Assembly: GCA_016288885.1 (NCBI GenBank)
Contig: JAEFAV010000014.1
Coordinates: forward strand, 1 to 64,000
From: Saccharofermentans sp.
Lineage (GTDB): Bacteria; Bacillota; Clostridia; Saccharofermentanales; Saccharofermentanaceae
DNA: 64,000 nucleotides
Direction: 5' to 3'
The notes beneath the pieces were generated by a model that saw only the letters and a program-made list of their open reading frames with translations, ran no database searches and was not told the DNA's origin. Position numbers and translations under genes: made by a program. This document shows positions 39,256 to 48,165 of the stretch, one piece after another (position 1 is the first letter of the stretch; the number at the start of each line of letters is the position of its first letter).

Positions 39256-40914
39256 TCAGCCCTTCTCAAGCGCGAGAGTAACTGTCGTGCGGTCGCAGAC
39301 CTCTGAAGGTCCGAAGTACTGGATAGCACCCGGGAATGTGAAAGCAGTCTCAACTGCCCACTTCTCTCTGTTAGCTTCGAAGAACTTAAACGGCTTGCCG
39401 TCGAGTTCTACGAGAGCCTTTCTGATAACCGGCTTGTCCTGACCGTTTCTTCTCTCCATGTTCATCATCTTTGTGATAGGCATACCGCCTGCAACCCACT
39501 CATCAGCGGGCTTAGAGATGTTGGATACCTTTGAGAGGTAGCCTGTGAAACCGTACTGGATGAGCATGAATGCGTTGAAGCCCAAAGAATAGCAGTAGTC
39601 AGCATCGAAGTTGGAAGGGAATGCGCAACGGCCCTCATAACCGAAGAAGTGGTGCTGTGCGCCGAACTTGCCCTTGTATGTGCCGGCTTCCTTTCTCTTT
39701 GCGAGCTCATTCTTAACCATCTCGGAGAAGAGCTTCTCAGACTCGATGAGGGATACCTGAACGTTGCCGTGAGGATCTCTTTCGAGGAAGAGCTGCTGCT
39801 GAATGCCCTGGGGAAGGATATCGAAAACCTTGAAAGCATCTGCAGAAAGGCCTGCCTTGATGAACTCGTACTTAGCGTTCCAATCAGGAAGAGCGTTGAA
39901 CTGAGCGGTCTTCTCGCCTGCGAGGAGCTCGTTGATCTCAGCGATGAGAGCGGAGAACTCAGGAACGAACTCTACAATACCCTCAGGGATGATGGCAACA
40001 CCGAAGTTATCGCCGTTAGCTGCTCTCTTCTCAACGGAATCTGCAATCTGGTTTGTAATGTCTGCAAGAGACATCTTCTTAGCTGCAACTTCCTCACCGA
40101 TGAGGCAGATGTTAGGCTGTGTCTCAAGAGCGCACTCAAGAGCAACGTGGGAAGCGGAACGTCCCATAACCTTGATGAAGTGCCAATACTTCTTAGCGGA
40201 GTTAGCATCTCTTTCAATGTTGCCGATGAGCTCGGAATATGTCTTTGTAGCTGTATCGAAACCGAAAGAAGCTTCGATGTCTTCGTTCTTCAGGTCGCCG
40301 TCGATCGTCTTAGGGCAGCCGATAACCTGAATGCCTGTGTTATTAGCAGCCATGTACTCTGCAAGAGTAGCTGCGTTTGTGTTGGAGTCATCACCACCGA
40401 TGATTACGATAGCCGTAAGTCCGTTCTCTTTTGCATTCTCAGCAACAGTCTGGAACTGTTCTACTGTCTCGAGCTTCGTTCTGCCGGAACCGATGATGTC
40501 AAATCCGCCTGTGTTTCTGTATGCGTCGATGAACTTATCATCGAACTCAACATAATCGTTCTTAAGAAGTCCGTCAGGTCCCTTCTTGAAACCTAAAAGC
40601 TTGTTCTCAGGATTTGTAGCTTTCAAAGCGTCATAGAGACCGGAAATAACGTTGTGTCCGCCCGGAGCCTGTCCGCCTGAGAGAATAACGCCGACAACCT
40701 GCTTCTTAGCTTCTGATGTATTAGCACCCTTAACGAATGTGATCTCGGGCTTACCGTATGTATTGGGGAAAAGAGCCTTGATCTTGTCCTGATCTGCAAC
40801 ACTCTGTGTAGCAGCACCTTCCTGTACGCTGATATCAGCAATACCGTTTCTAAGCATGCCCGGAAGCTTGGGCTGATACTCATATCTTGCTTTTTGAAGT
40901 GGTGAAATATCCAT
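39256..40914 (-). CDS. pfp: Diphosphate-fructose-6-phosphate 1-phosphotransferase (PPi-PFK)
   Basis: [53 protein letters not shown]. Confidence 0.93.
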   Translation of the reverse strand: MDISPLQKARYEYQPKLPGMLRNGIADISVQEGAATQSVADQDKIKALFPNTYGKPEITFVKGANTSEAKKQVVGVILSGGQAPGGHNVISGLYDALKATNPENKLLGFKKGPDGLLKNDYVEFDDKFIDAYRNTGGFDIIGSGRTKLETVEQFQTVAENAKENGLTAIVIIGGDDSNTNAATLAEYMAANNTGIQVIGCPKTIDGDLKNEDIEASFGFDTATKTYSELIGNIERDANSAKKYWHFIKVMGRSASHVALECALETQPNICLIGEEVAAKKMSLADITNQIADSVEKRAANGDNFGVAIIPEGIVEFVPEFSALIAEINELLAGEKTAQFNALPDWNAKYEFIKAGLSADAFKVFDILPQGIQQQLFLERDPHGNVQVSLIESEKLFSEMVKNELAKRKEAGTYKGKFGAQHHFFGYEGRCAFPSNFDADYCYSLGFNAFMLIQYGFTGYLSKVSNISKPADEWVAGGMPITKMMNMERRNGQDKPVIRKALVELDGKPFKFFEANREKWAVETAFTFPGAIQYFGPSEVCDRTTVTLALEKG

Positions 40915-41004
40915 AGCTGAACTCCTTTAATATAAAATACACAAGAATAATAATTAATCGGAAAGCAAAAGTAAATGATTGATTTGGTGCTTTTGTGTAT
41001 AAAA

Positions 41005-41823
41005 TCAGCCTGTAGCGGCAGCACGGCCAGATCCGGATCTGTTAAGGTCAATAATGGTAAAGACTATGGCAAATACAAACAATAAGACGCTTATGATCTG
41101 TGAAGTTGAAAGCCCGAAAAGGAATCCTCTGATCTCGTCTCCCCTGAAGAACTCATCTGTAAATCTGATGACCGGATAGATGTAGAAATAAACGATCAGC
41201 ATCCTGTGCTGAAACTTCCTTTTTTTGTAAAGCACCAATAAAACGAAAAACAGGATCAGATTAAGTCCTGATTCAATAAGCTGTATCGGCAGCCTGTTAA
41301 CATCATTTACGGCCGGATACAGCGTGTTTCCGTGTACTGTGAAGCCGACTTCACAGGGTACACCATAACAACATCCGCCCAGAAAACACCCGATCCGGCC
41401 GAATGTATGAAAAAGCGGAATGGAAACAGCTACGGCATCAAACATGACATGCCCCCTGAAATACTTCTGGGATACTTTGTCTGAAATGACAAGCGCGATC
41501 AAACCGCCGATAAGACCTCCGTAGAAAACCATACCGCCAAAATAGTTTCCGAATAACGTTTGAACAAAACTTATAAAGTTATAGTCCTTGATGTTCAAAA
41601 ATAATGTGATGATCTTATCTGTATTCGTAAATCCGTAAACTATATGTGCACCGATCACGGCTCCGGCGGCGAATATCAGACCGGTCATTGCGATATCTTC
41701 GAAAAAGACTTCTTTTTTTCTTAAGAGCAGATAGCAGCACAAAGCGCTGGCAAACATTCCAATAGCTGCCATTATGCCGTATGTTCCTATAGATCTTCCG
41801 AATATTTCGATAAATGGATACAT
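41005..41823 (-). CDS. lgt: Prolipoprotein diacylglyceryl transferase
   Basis: HTFGRIGCFLGGCCYGVPC signature; GMVFYGGLIGG; seven-TM pattern. Confidence 0.93.
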   Translation of the reverse strand: MYPFIEIFGRSIGTYGIMAAIGMFASALCCYLLLRKKEVFFEDIAMTGLIFAAGAVIGAHIVYGFTNTDKIITLFLNIKDYNFISFVQTLFGNYFGGMVFYGGLIGGLIALVISDKVSQKYFRGHVMFDAVAVSIPLFHTFGRIGCFLGGCCYGVPCEVGFTVHGNTLYPAVNDVNRLPIQLIESGLNLILFFVLLVLYKKRKFQHRMLIVYFYIYPVIRFTDEFFRGDEIRGFLFGLSTSQIISVLLFVFAIVFTIIDLNRSGSGRAAATG

Positions 41824-41899
41824 GAATAACCTTTACATAAAAAGGCAGTTGCTTAATTACTTAAGCAACTGACCTCTTTCGCTTCGATATAACTATCCG

Positions 41900-42265
41900 T
41901 TAAATAGATGAAACTGCTGAAGCTGCTGCACAGGCAACACATGTAATGCAGAGACCACATGCAAAGAATACGATAGCACTTTCAACTGTACCTACGATAG
42001 ATGTAATAAGACCGATCGTAGCAAGAATCTGCTTCTCACCTGCCTCTTTAGCTTCTTTTCTGGCACCTGCTGACTTGACCATACCGATGATACCGACTAC
42101 GATAGCTGCCAATGTAGCAACAATGACAATGATACCTGCGGTACGAGAACCATCATTTGTAGATGTGTCGATAGCATTTGAAATAGCTGATCCGATGTTA
42201 GGGATAACAAGGGAAGCAATACCCAATACCAATGCAACGATCTGCTTATTCTTTGTAGTTTCCAT
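41900..42265 (-). CDS. Small membrane protein (DUF4190-like)
   Basis: METTKNKQIVALVLGIASLVIPNIG; AGGAGGG RBS before ATG at 42265. Confidence 0.65.
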   Translation of the reverse strand: METTKNKQIVALVLGIASLVIPNIGSAISNAIDTSTNDGSRTAGIIVIVATLAAIVVGIIGMVKSAGARKEAKEAGEKQILATIGLITSIVGTVESAIVFFACGLCITCVACAAASAVSSI

Positions 42266-42427
42266 ATAGACCCTCCTTAAAAAAAATAAACATACCAAAA
42301 AAGTATGCACTTGATATGTATTATTACACTTATCTAATAAAATGTAAATTAACAAAGAAAAATGAGTTTCTTAAAGCCTTCATTCTGAAATGCTACATTA
42401 ATTGGCTAACTGAACAATAAACTTATT

Positions 42428-42458
42428 TTGATTTTCAAACAATTTGTCTGAAAATCAA
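42428..42458. repeat. 10-bp perfect inverted repeat TTGATTTTCA-n11-TGAAAATCAA
   Basis: Read directly, between divergent small membrane protein genes. Confidence 0.8.
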
Positions 42459-42487
42459 TTAACATTCACAGATTGGTTTGATAAAAT
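42459..42487 (+). promoter_or_regulatory. Putative sigma-A promoter of the 42550 gene
   Basis: TTAACA, 17-nt spacer, TAAAAT. Confidence 0.5.
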
Positions 42488-42549
42488 CATTTTTACATGG
42501 GGATAGAACACAATGCGAAACCCCTAAATTATTAAGGAGGGTCACTCAA

Positions 42550-42840
42550 ATGGCAGAAAACACACCGGCTCAGGGCCAGTCTAAGGGTAAATCAATTGCA
42601 TGCATGGCATGCGGTATTGCTTCCATCGTTCTTTGCGAAGCTTATGGTTTGGGTCTTATTCCCGCTATTATTTCGCTTGTTCTCGGAAGCCAGTGCGCTA
42701 AGGAAGGCGTTCAGAACACATTTACAAAGGTTGGTAAGATCACAGGTATCATCGGTCTTATCCTCAGCATCGTTGTCGGCGCACTCATGATCATTCTTGT
42801 TGCTGCTGCAGCAGCTTCCGGCATAAGCTCATATAATTGA
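42550..42840 (+). CDS. Small membrane protein (DUF4190-like)
   Basis: MAENTPAQGQSKGKSIACMACGIASIVL; AAGGAGGG RBS. Confidence 0.65.
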   Translation: MAENTPAQGQSKGKSIACMACGIASIVLCEAYGLGLIPAIISLVLGSQCAKEGVQNTFTKVGKITGIIGLILSIVVGALMIILVAAAAASGISSYN

Positions 42841-42867
42841 TTTATTAATCTGATTTCCGATCAATTG

Positions 42868-42899
42868 AAAGGGGTTGCTGTTCAGCAGCCCCTTTTTCA
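42868..42899 (+). terminator. Intrinsic terminator
   Basis: AAAGGGGTTGCTG-ttc-AGCAGCCCCTTTTTC. Confidence 0.85.
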
Positions 42900-42918
42900 A
42901 TGCCTTTTCCCTATCTGA

Positions 42919-43881
42919 TCAGCAGATCGGAATATAGCCGCTCTCTTCAACTATTTTCTGCCCTTCGGGCGAGAGCATAAAATCTACTGCTTTATAAACA
43001 TTTTCGTTTGTTTCACCTTTTCGGTAGATTGCATAGATATTGCCTGCTACCGGATATGTACCATCGGCAATCGTCTCTGCTGTGGGAGCAATTCCGTTTA
43101 TCGTAAGGATCTTAACGCCGCCTTCACCGAGCATCCCGGTCACATAATATCTGAATGAGAAACCGATAGGGCTGCCGAATAACGTTGTGTAATCAGGAAC
43201 GATCGGTGTATCGCCCATAAGCTTTTCGAGAGCTGTTTCTGAACCGCTGTTTTTATTTCTTCTCATCGCGGCAATCGGAACATTATTGCCTCCCAATTCG
43301 CTCCAGTTAGTAATATTACCTGAATAAATATCCTGTATCTGCTCTATCGTTATATCAGATACAGGGTTATTTGAATTTACGATGAATACAAAAGCGTCAG
43401 ATCCGACCGGAACCATCTCAAGTTCAACGCCGTTTTCCTCGGCATAAGCAAGCTGCTCATCTGAAGGCTGGGCGCAGATAATAATATCCGCATTTCCGTC
43501 AACAATATCCTTGTAGGCTCCTCGTGTATTCGTGTAGTGCATTGCACTTGAAGGATCATAGTCCTCCCCGTTAAAGATTACCGAATCTTCAGGATAAATA
43601 CTCTCAACAAATCCTGCATAAACCGGCAGAAGTGCAGCTGCTCCGTCTATTCTCGGAATGTCACCATCAAGTGTCACAACACCCTGATATGAATGAACAT
43701 TATCTGAATTCGTGAAGGGCACATAGTTTTCCACCTCCACACTCATCTTCTGCATGCCGGGTGAGTGATGACTTATTACTCTCTTAATAAACAGTTGGCA
43801 GATCGCGATATCCAATCCCGCAAAAAGTGCAACAACCAAACCGATTACTGCCAGCTGGTTTGCCAATTTCTTCTTATCCAT
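42919..43881 (-). CDS. PstS-like phosphate-type substrate-binding protein with N-terminal TM anchor
   Basis: ITIEQIQDIYSGNITNWSELGGNNVPIAAMRRNKNSGSETALEKLM; no lipobox seen. Confidence 0.83.
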   Translation of the reverse strand: MDKKKLANQLAVIGLVVALFAGLDIAICQLFIKRVISHHSPGMQKMSVEVENYVPFTNSDNVHSYQGVVTLDGDIPRIDGAAALLPVYAGFVESIYPEDSVIFNGEDYDPSSAMHYTNTRGAYKDIVDGNADIIICAQPSDEQLAYAEENGVELEMVPVGSDAFVFIVNSNNPVSDITIEQIQDIYSGNITNWSELGGNNVPIAAMRRNKNSGSETALEKLMGDTPIVPDYTTLFGSPIGFSFRYYVTGMLGEGGVKILTINGIAPTAETIADGTYPVAGNIYAIYRKGETNENVYKAVDFMLSPEGQKIVEESGYIPIC

Positions 43882-43885
43882 ATCC

Positions 43886-44023
43886 TTATCCCCAATTAGC
43901 GATCATCTCTACGATCGAGATCTGTTTCCAGAGATTATATCCGTGGATCATCAGTGCGGCCGTTACGCCGATACCGATGACCGTTACTGCTATTAATATG
44001 ATTCCGAAAGTCTTATCCTTCAT
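43886..44023 (-). CDS. 45-aa single-TM small protein (below the supplied ORF-track cutoff)
   Basis: Hand translation: MKDKTFGIILIAVTVIGIGVTAALMIHGYNLWKQISIVEMIANWG*; packed 4 nt before the PstS-like start and 9 nt after the 83-aa ORF. Confidence 0.7.
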   Translation of the reverse strand: MKDKTFGIILIAVTVIGIGVTAALMIHGYNLWKQISIVEMIANWG

Positions 44024-44032
44024 GATCAGTCC

Positions 44033-44284
44033 TCACATATGACTTACTGCCGCTGCCAGCATCGCTATCAACAAAACCTCGCAAATAACAGTCAGGAGCA
44101 TGTGTCCCGCTATGCATCCGAATATGATCGCTTTAACGGGTCTTGCATTTTCCTTTTTGACCTTGCGCAGATTAACAATGAATAAGATCAGGAAAACCAG
44201 GAATAATATTGCCGGCGCTCCCCAGATAAGCATATTCATCAGATTATCCATTACGCGTTGAACAGTCATAGCTGCAAAAACCAT
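44033..44284 (-). CDS. 83-aa small membrane protein
   Basis: Two hydrophobic segments; tightly packed in the operon. Confidence 0.65.
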   Translation of the reverse strand: MVFAAMTVQRVMDNLMNMLIWGAPAILFLVFLILFIVNLRKVKKENARPVKAIIFGCIAGHMLLTVICEVLLIAMLAAAVSHM

Positions 44285-44289
44285 TATTG

Positions 44290-44739
44290 TTACCTCCCCA
44301 ATGAATCTCTGTATTCTTCTACTTCATTTCTGTCAAACGAAGATATAAGCCTGCAATCATCCTTATCCAGCAGTCTGTAATGTCCGGTAACATAATTCTG
44401 CTGAAGCCTGATCCCGTTCTTCTCGTCGATCACCCTCCACCAGACCTTGCCTCCCATCGTAGACGGATACCGGATGCGTCTGTCTTCAAAAGCCAACGCG
44501 TGGATCACATCATTTGCTTCACCGCCCACTATTCCCTGAAGGACTTCGCTCTTCTCGAAAACAGTGACCACGGCGATAACCTCGGTCCAGGAGAGTTCTC
44601 TTCTTCCCTTCTCGGTCTCTACGAGAGTTTTTTTGGAGATACCAAGCATCTCACTCATCACTTCCTGAGTTATTCCGTACTCAGTCCTGATGAGCTTTAG
44701 CTTTCCGCTTACAGCTTTGATGAATTCCTCGCGTTTCAT
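44290..44739 (-). CDS. XRE-family HTH transcriptional regulator
   Basis: KLKLIRTEYGITQEVMSEMLGISKKTLVETEKGRRELSW; start chosen at MKREEF with AAAAGG SD (ORF extends to 44778). Confidence 0.85.
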   Translation of the reverse strand: MKREEFIKAVSGKLKLIRTEYGITQEVMSEMLGISKKTLVETEKGRRELSWTEVIAVVTVFEKSEVLQGIVGGEANDVIHALAFEDRRIRYPSTMGGKVWWRVIDEKNGIRLQQNYVTGHYRLLDKDDCRLISSFDRNEVEEYRDSLGR

Positions 44740-44781
44740 TGCAGCCTTTTCCATAGCGAATTGTGCACTCGCTTTCAAATT

Positions 44782-44797
44782 AGTGTAATTTTACACT
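44782..44797. promoter_or_regulatory. Palindrome AGTGTAA-TT-TTACACT, candidate autoregulatory operator overlapping the putative -10 of the xre operon
   Basis: Minus strand TTGCAG-N16-TAAAAT, with TAAAAT inside the palindrome. Confidence 0.6.
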
Positions 44798-44863
44798 TTT
44801 TGTGTTAAACTGCAACTTTTCAATTGTGGCAAAACAGGCTCAAATGAGCTCCAAGCATTAAAG

Positions 44864-45067
44864 TTAACTCTTTTTTGAAAAATAAGAATTTAGGTTAAGA
44901 TTTCGGTCAGCTTTTTAACGCAAATATTCAATTTAGGGATTTACGTTAAGAATATCTCAAAAAGCTTAACGCAGTTTTCGAAAATAAGAATTCAGGTTAA
45001 CATTTCCTCTGAAATCTTAACGTTATTTTGCAATATTTAAATTTGCGTTAAAACAAGGGACAGGAAA
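44864..45067. repeat. Four degenerate 51-bp tandem units, each TTAAC-N25-GTTAA
   Basis: TTAAC begins at 44864, 44915, 44966 and 45017; GTTAA begins 30 bp after each one. Confidence 0.85.
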
Positions 45068-45168
45068 AATACGAAATCCAGCTTCCGCAGTTTCCTCTGA
45101 TTTGGAAGCCTTCAGGCATCGTGGTTAGATAATGCCTTCCAATCCGATTTTTCAGTCTTTTCTAAAGA

Positions 45169-46101
45169 TCAGTCTTCAAAAAGCGGTGTCGAGAAATATC
45201 TCTCTGCCGTATCAGGCAACACCGTGACGACAGTCTTTCCGGGACCCAGCTTCATGGCCAGCTTGATCGCGCATGCCACATTGGTTCCTGAGGAAATACC
45301 GCACATCATGCCCTCTTCACGGGCGAGCCTGCGCGATGTATCAAGCGCCTCATCATCCGTAATTATGCAGATGTCATCATAAACGGTTGTATCAAGGATA
45401 CCGGGGATCAGTCCGTCACCTATTCCCATCTGGACGTGAGTTCCGATGCTTCCGCCAGATAAAATCGCAGCGTTCTCAGGCTCTGCAGCCCAGATAACAG
45501 TAGAAGGATTAACCTCTTTTAATGCATGGCCGATGCCCGTGATCGTTCCGCCGGTACCGATGCCTGAGCAGAAGCCGTCGATAGTACGGCCTTCCATGGC
45601 ATCAAGCAGTTCCTTTGCCGTATATGAATACTGCGCCTCGGTATTTGCGGGATTCTCGAACTGCTGAGGGATAAACACGTGCGGATCTTTTGCGGCTATC
45701 TCTTCTGCTTTGATCCTGCATTCGTCGATCGCCTTTCCGATGTCGCCGTCGTCGTGAATGAGAATGACCTCTGCGCCATAATGCTTAACGAGCAGACTTC
45801 TCTCCTGGCTTACGGAGTCAGGCATGACGATGATCGTACGGTAACCTTTGACTGCACCGATCAGAGCAAGACCTATGCCCTGATTGCCGCTTGTGGGCTC
45901 AACGATGATGCTGTCTTTATTGAGCTTGCCTTCCTTCTCGGCGTGCTCGATCATGTTAAGTGCGGTCCTGGTCTTTATGGAACCGCCGACATCAAGGCCC
46001 TCGTTCTTAACGAGAACTTCAGCAGCACCTTCGGGCACTATATGATTTAACCTGATAAGAGGCGTATTGCCGACAGCCTCAAGGATATTGTTGTAGATCA
46101 T
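45169..46101 (-). CDS. Cysteine synthase-family PLP enzyme (CysK-like)
   Basis: TPLIRLNHIVPEGAAEVLVKNEG; EPTSGNQGIGLA; GTGGTITGIG; GISSGTNVACA; VTVLPDTAERYFST. Confidence 0.88.
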   Translation of the reverse strand: MIYNNILEAVGNTPLIRLNHIVPEGAAEVLVKNEGLDVGGSIKTRTALNMIEHAEKEGKLNKDSIIVEPTSGNQGIGLALIGAVKGYRTIIVMPDSVSQERSLLVKHYGAEVILIHDDGDIGKAIDECRIKAEEIAAKDPHVFIPQQFENPANTEAQYSYTAKELLDAMEGRTIDGFCSGIGTGGTITGIGHALKEVNPSTVIWAAEPENAAILSGGSIGTHVQMGIGDGLIPGILDTTVYDDICIITDDEALDTSRRLAREEGMMCGISSGTNVACAIKLAMKLGPGKTVVTVLPDTAERYFSTPLFED

Positions 46102-46210
46102 CTAAATCTCTCCGCTCATTTTCGCTTAAATTATCTCGCGACATATTATAGCGGATTTTTCAGACAGTTGCAGATTTAAATCTTTTTCGTAATTCCGTAA
46201 GCAGGCTCAT

Positions 46211-46855
46211 TCAGAATTGAAAAGCAAACACCGTAACTATTTCAAAGAAGATGCCGTATAGTGCTCCAAGAAGCAAAACAAGATCAACCTTATCACTCAT
46301 ATCGGCCTTGAAAAGCAGGAAGAGGACCATTCCCATTACAAGTTCAACAGCAACCAGGATAAATATATGCCTTTGGACATCTTTGAAGTTGGCCATCTTC
46401 TTATCACTTACTCTGATGCTCTCCAGTTCATCTTCACTTAAACTTTTTACGTACTCGATATATTCATCATATGTGTATTTCTTTCTTCCATAGAAATACT
46501 CTGCATCATCGTCTTCAAACTTAAGGTTGCTGACCGGGAAATCTTCAACCACCTGTGAACCGTAATAAACTGTGCAGACTCTGTCATGAGGACCATACGC
46601 ATACACGTCATATGTCCCGCCGTAAAGCAGCATGTTTTTGGTGTCAGTAAAATCAATATTCTGTACTCTTTCCCACGTTTCAAGAGAAGTCATCCAGCTG
46701 TCGGGATCGATAGCCGGAATCGTTTCCGCCTTCTCGCGGAAGAAGTATTCACCTTCAAGATACTTGTTATACGATTCTCTCATGGCGAAAAAAAAATCGC
46801 TGACTGAAAAAACCATGGAAACCAAAATGATAATAATCAGTACTACCCTTTTCAT
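46211..46855 (-). CDS. Hypothetical membrane protein
   Basis: N-terminal TM and two C-terminal hydrophobic segments. Confidence 0.55.
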   Translation of the reverse strand: MKRVVLIIIILVSMVFSVSDFFFAMRESYNKYLEGEYFFREKAETIPAIDPDSWMTSLETWERVQNIDFTDTKNMLLYGGTYDVYAYGPHDRVCTVYYGSQVVEDFPVSNLKFEDDDAEYFYGRKKYTYDEYIEYVKSLSEDELESIRVSDKKMANFKDVQRHIFILVAVELVMGMVLFLLFKADMSDKVDLVLLLGALYGIFFEIVTVFAFQF

Positions 46856-46920
46856 GATCTATCTCCTTATCCAAGTCCTTATCCACGGAGATTTTATCAT
46901 GAAATCTTGTCATTTTTCCA

Positions 46921-48165
46921 TTATTGATTGGATAAATCTTCCTGAACCTTATCTTCAGACATGTGGGCACCCTTGGAAAGAACAACTACCGTCTCTATCT
47001 TGTCAGTCCAGGGGAACATATCCACAGGCTCTGCGATCTGAGCCTGATAGCCCTGTGCTTTAAATCCTTTCAGATCTCTGGCAAGTGTCTCGGGACAGCA
47101 TGAAATATATACGATCTTAGGCGGCCGGAGTTTACCGCACGCCTCTATGAAAGCAGGCGTTGTTCCTGCCCTTGTGGGATCCAGGATGACACAATCGGTC
47201 CTGGTGTTGGCCATGGTAAGCATTTCCATGTATTCTGTTGCATCACCGAGTACGAATTCGGCATTCTTTACCTTGTTGGCCGAAACGTTCTTCCGCGCAT
47301 CATTATATGCTGATTCATTGATCTCGATTCCGGTTATGTTTTCGACAAAGTCTGCGAAAGATAACGTAGTCGAACCGGTTCCGCAATATGCATCGATGCA
47401 TTTCTCATTGCCTTCGAAGCCTGCCAGCCTTATCGCTTCGGAATAAAGGATCTCCGCCTGATCATGATTCGACTGCATAAATGAATCAGCAGATACTCTG
47501 AATCTTTTCCCAAGGATAATGTCCGTTATGTATCCGTTGCCCTTAACTTTTTTGACTTCACCGCCGCTGCCGAGGATCATCGAGTCACGGCGCTTGTTGA
47601 TGTTGATCAACAGCGTCGTTATCTCCGGATGACGTCTTAACAGTTCATCCGTAAACAGTTTCTTTTTCTTGAAATAATTACTGCCGATAATGAGTACGAC
47701 CATTACTTCGCCTGTCGCATCGGCAGTCCTTACGAGAACGCGTCTTAAGTCTCCGACGCATTTTACTTCATCGTAGATACTTACTTTGTATTTCCCGGCG
47801 ATCTCAGCACAATCCCTGATTATTGAAGACGCCGTACTGTTCTCGATAAGACATGATTCGACTTCAACTATGCGGTGTGAACCGGATTCATAAGGACCGC
47901 AGATAACACGCCCGTTCTTCAGTCTCTTGAACGCAGAATGAACCTTGTTACGGTAGTACAACGGTTCTTCGCAATAATATATGGGCAGGACCTCACAGAA
48001 TGGTGATATTAGTCTCCGTACTCTTTTCTCCTTGGCGGCAGCCTGCTCAAAGTAAGTCTTTCCGGCATATGAGCATCCTCCGCATTTTTTCGCCACCGGA
48101 CAATCATTGCGGATACCCAACGCCTTGAGCATTATGCTCCTGTCATCTTTTTTGCCTGACTCCAT
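46921..48165 (-). CDS. TrmA/RlmD-family RNA (uracil-C5)-methyltransferase
   Basis: [4Fe-4S] motif CPVAKKCGGC; DAYCGTGSTTLSF; LDPTRAG; YISCCPETLARDL. Confidence 0.9.
   Translation of the reverse strand: MESGKKDDRSIMLKALGIRNDCPVAKKCGGCSYAGKTYFEQAAAKEKRVRRLISPFCEVLPIYYCEEPLYYRNKVHSAFKRLKNGRVICGPYESGSHRIVEVESCLIENSTASSIIRDCAEIAGKYKVSIYDEVKCVGDLRRVLVRTADATGEVMVVLIIGSNYFKKKKLFTDELLRRHPEITTLLININKRRDSMILGSGGEVKKVKGNGYITDIILGKRFRVSADSFMQSNHDQAEILYSEAIRLAGFEGNEKCIDAYCGTGSTTLSFADFVENITGIEINESAYNDARKNVSANKVKNAEFVLGDATEYMEMLTMANTRTDCVILDPTRAGTTPAFIEACGKLRPPKIVYISCCPETLARDLKGFKAQGYQAQIAEPVDMFPWTDKIETVVVLSKGAHMSEDKVQEDLSNQ

Noticed and set aside
39649-40596. 315-aa plus-strand ORF
   Set aside because: Antisense to pfp; shadow ORF from codon bias.
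44864-45067. CRISPR array interpretation of the 51-bp repeats
   Set aside because: Only short boxes are conserved and there are no near-identical 23-37-nt repeats with unique spacers or nearby cas genes.
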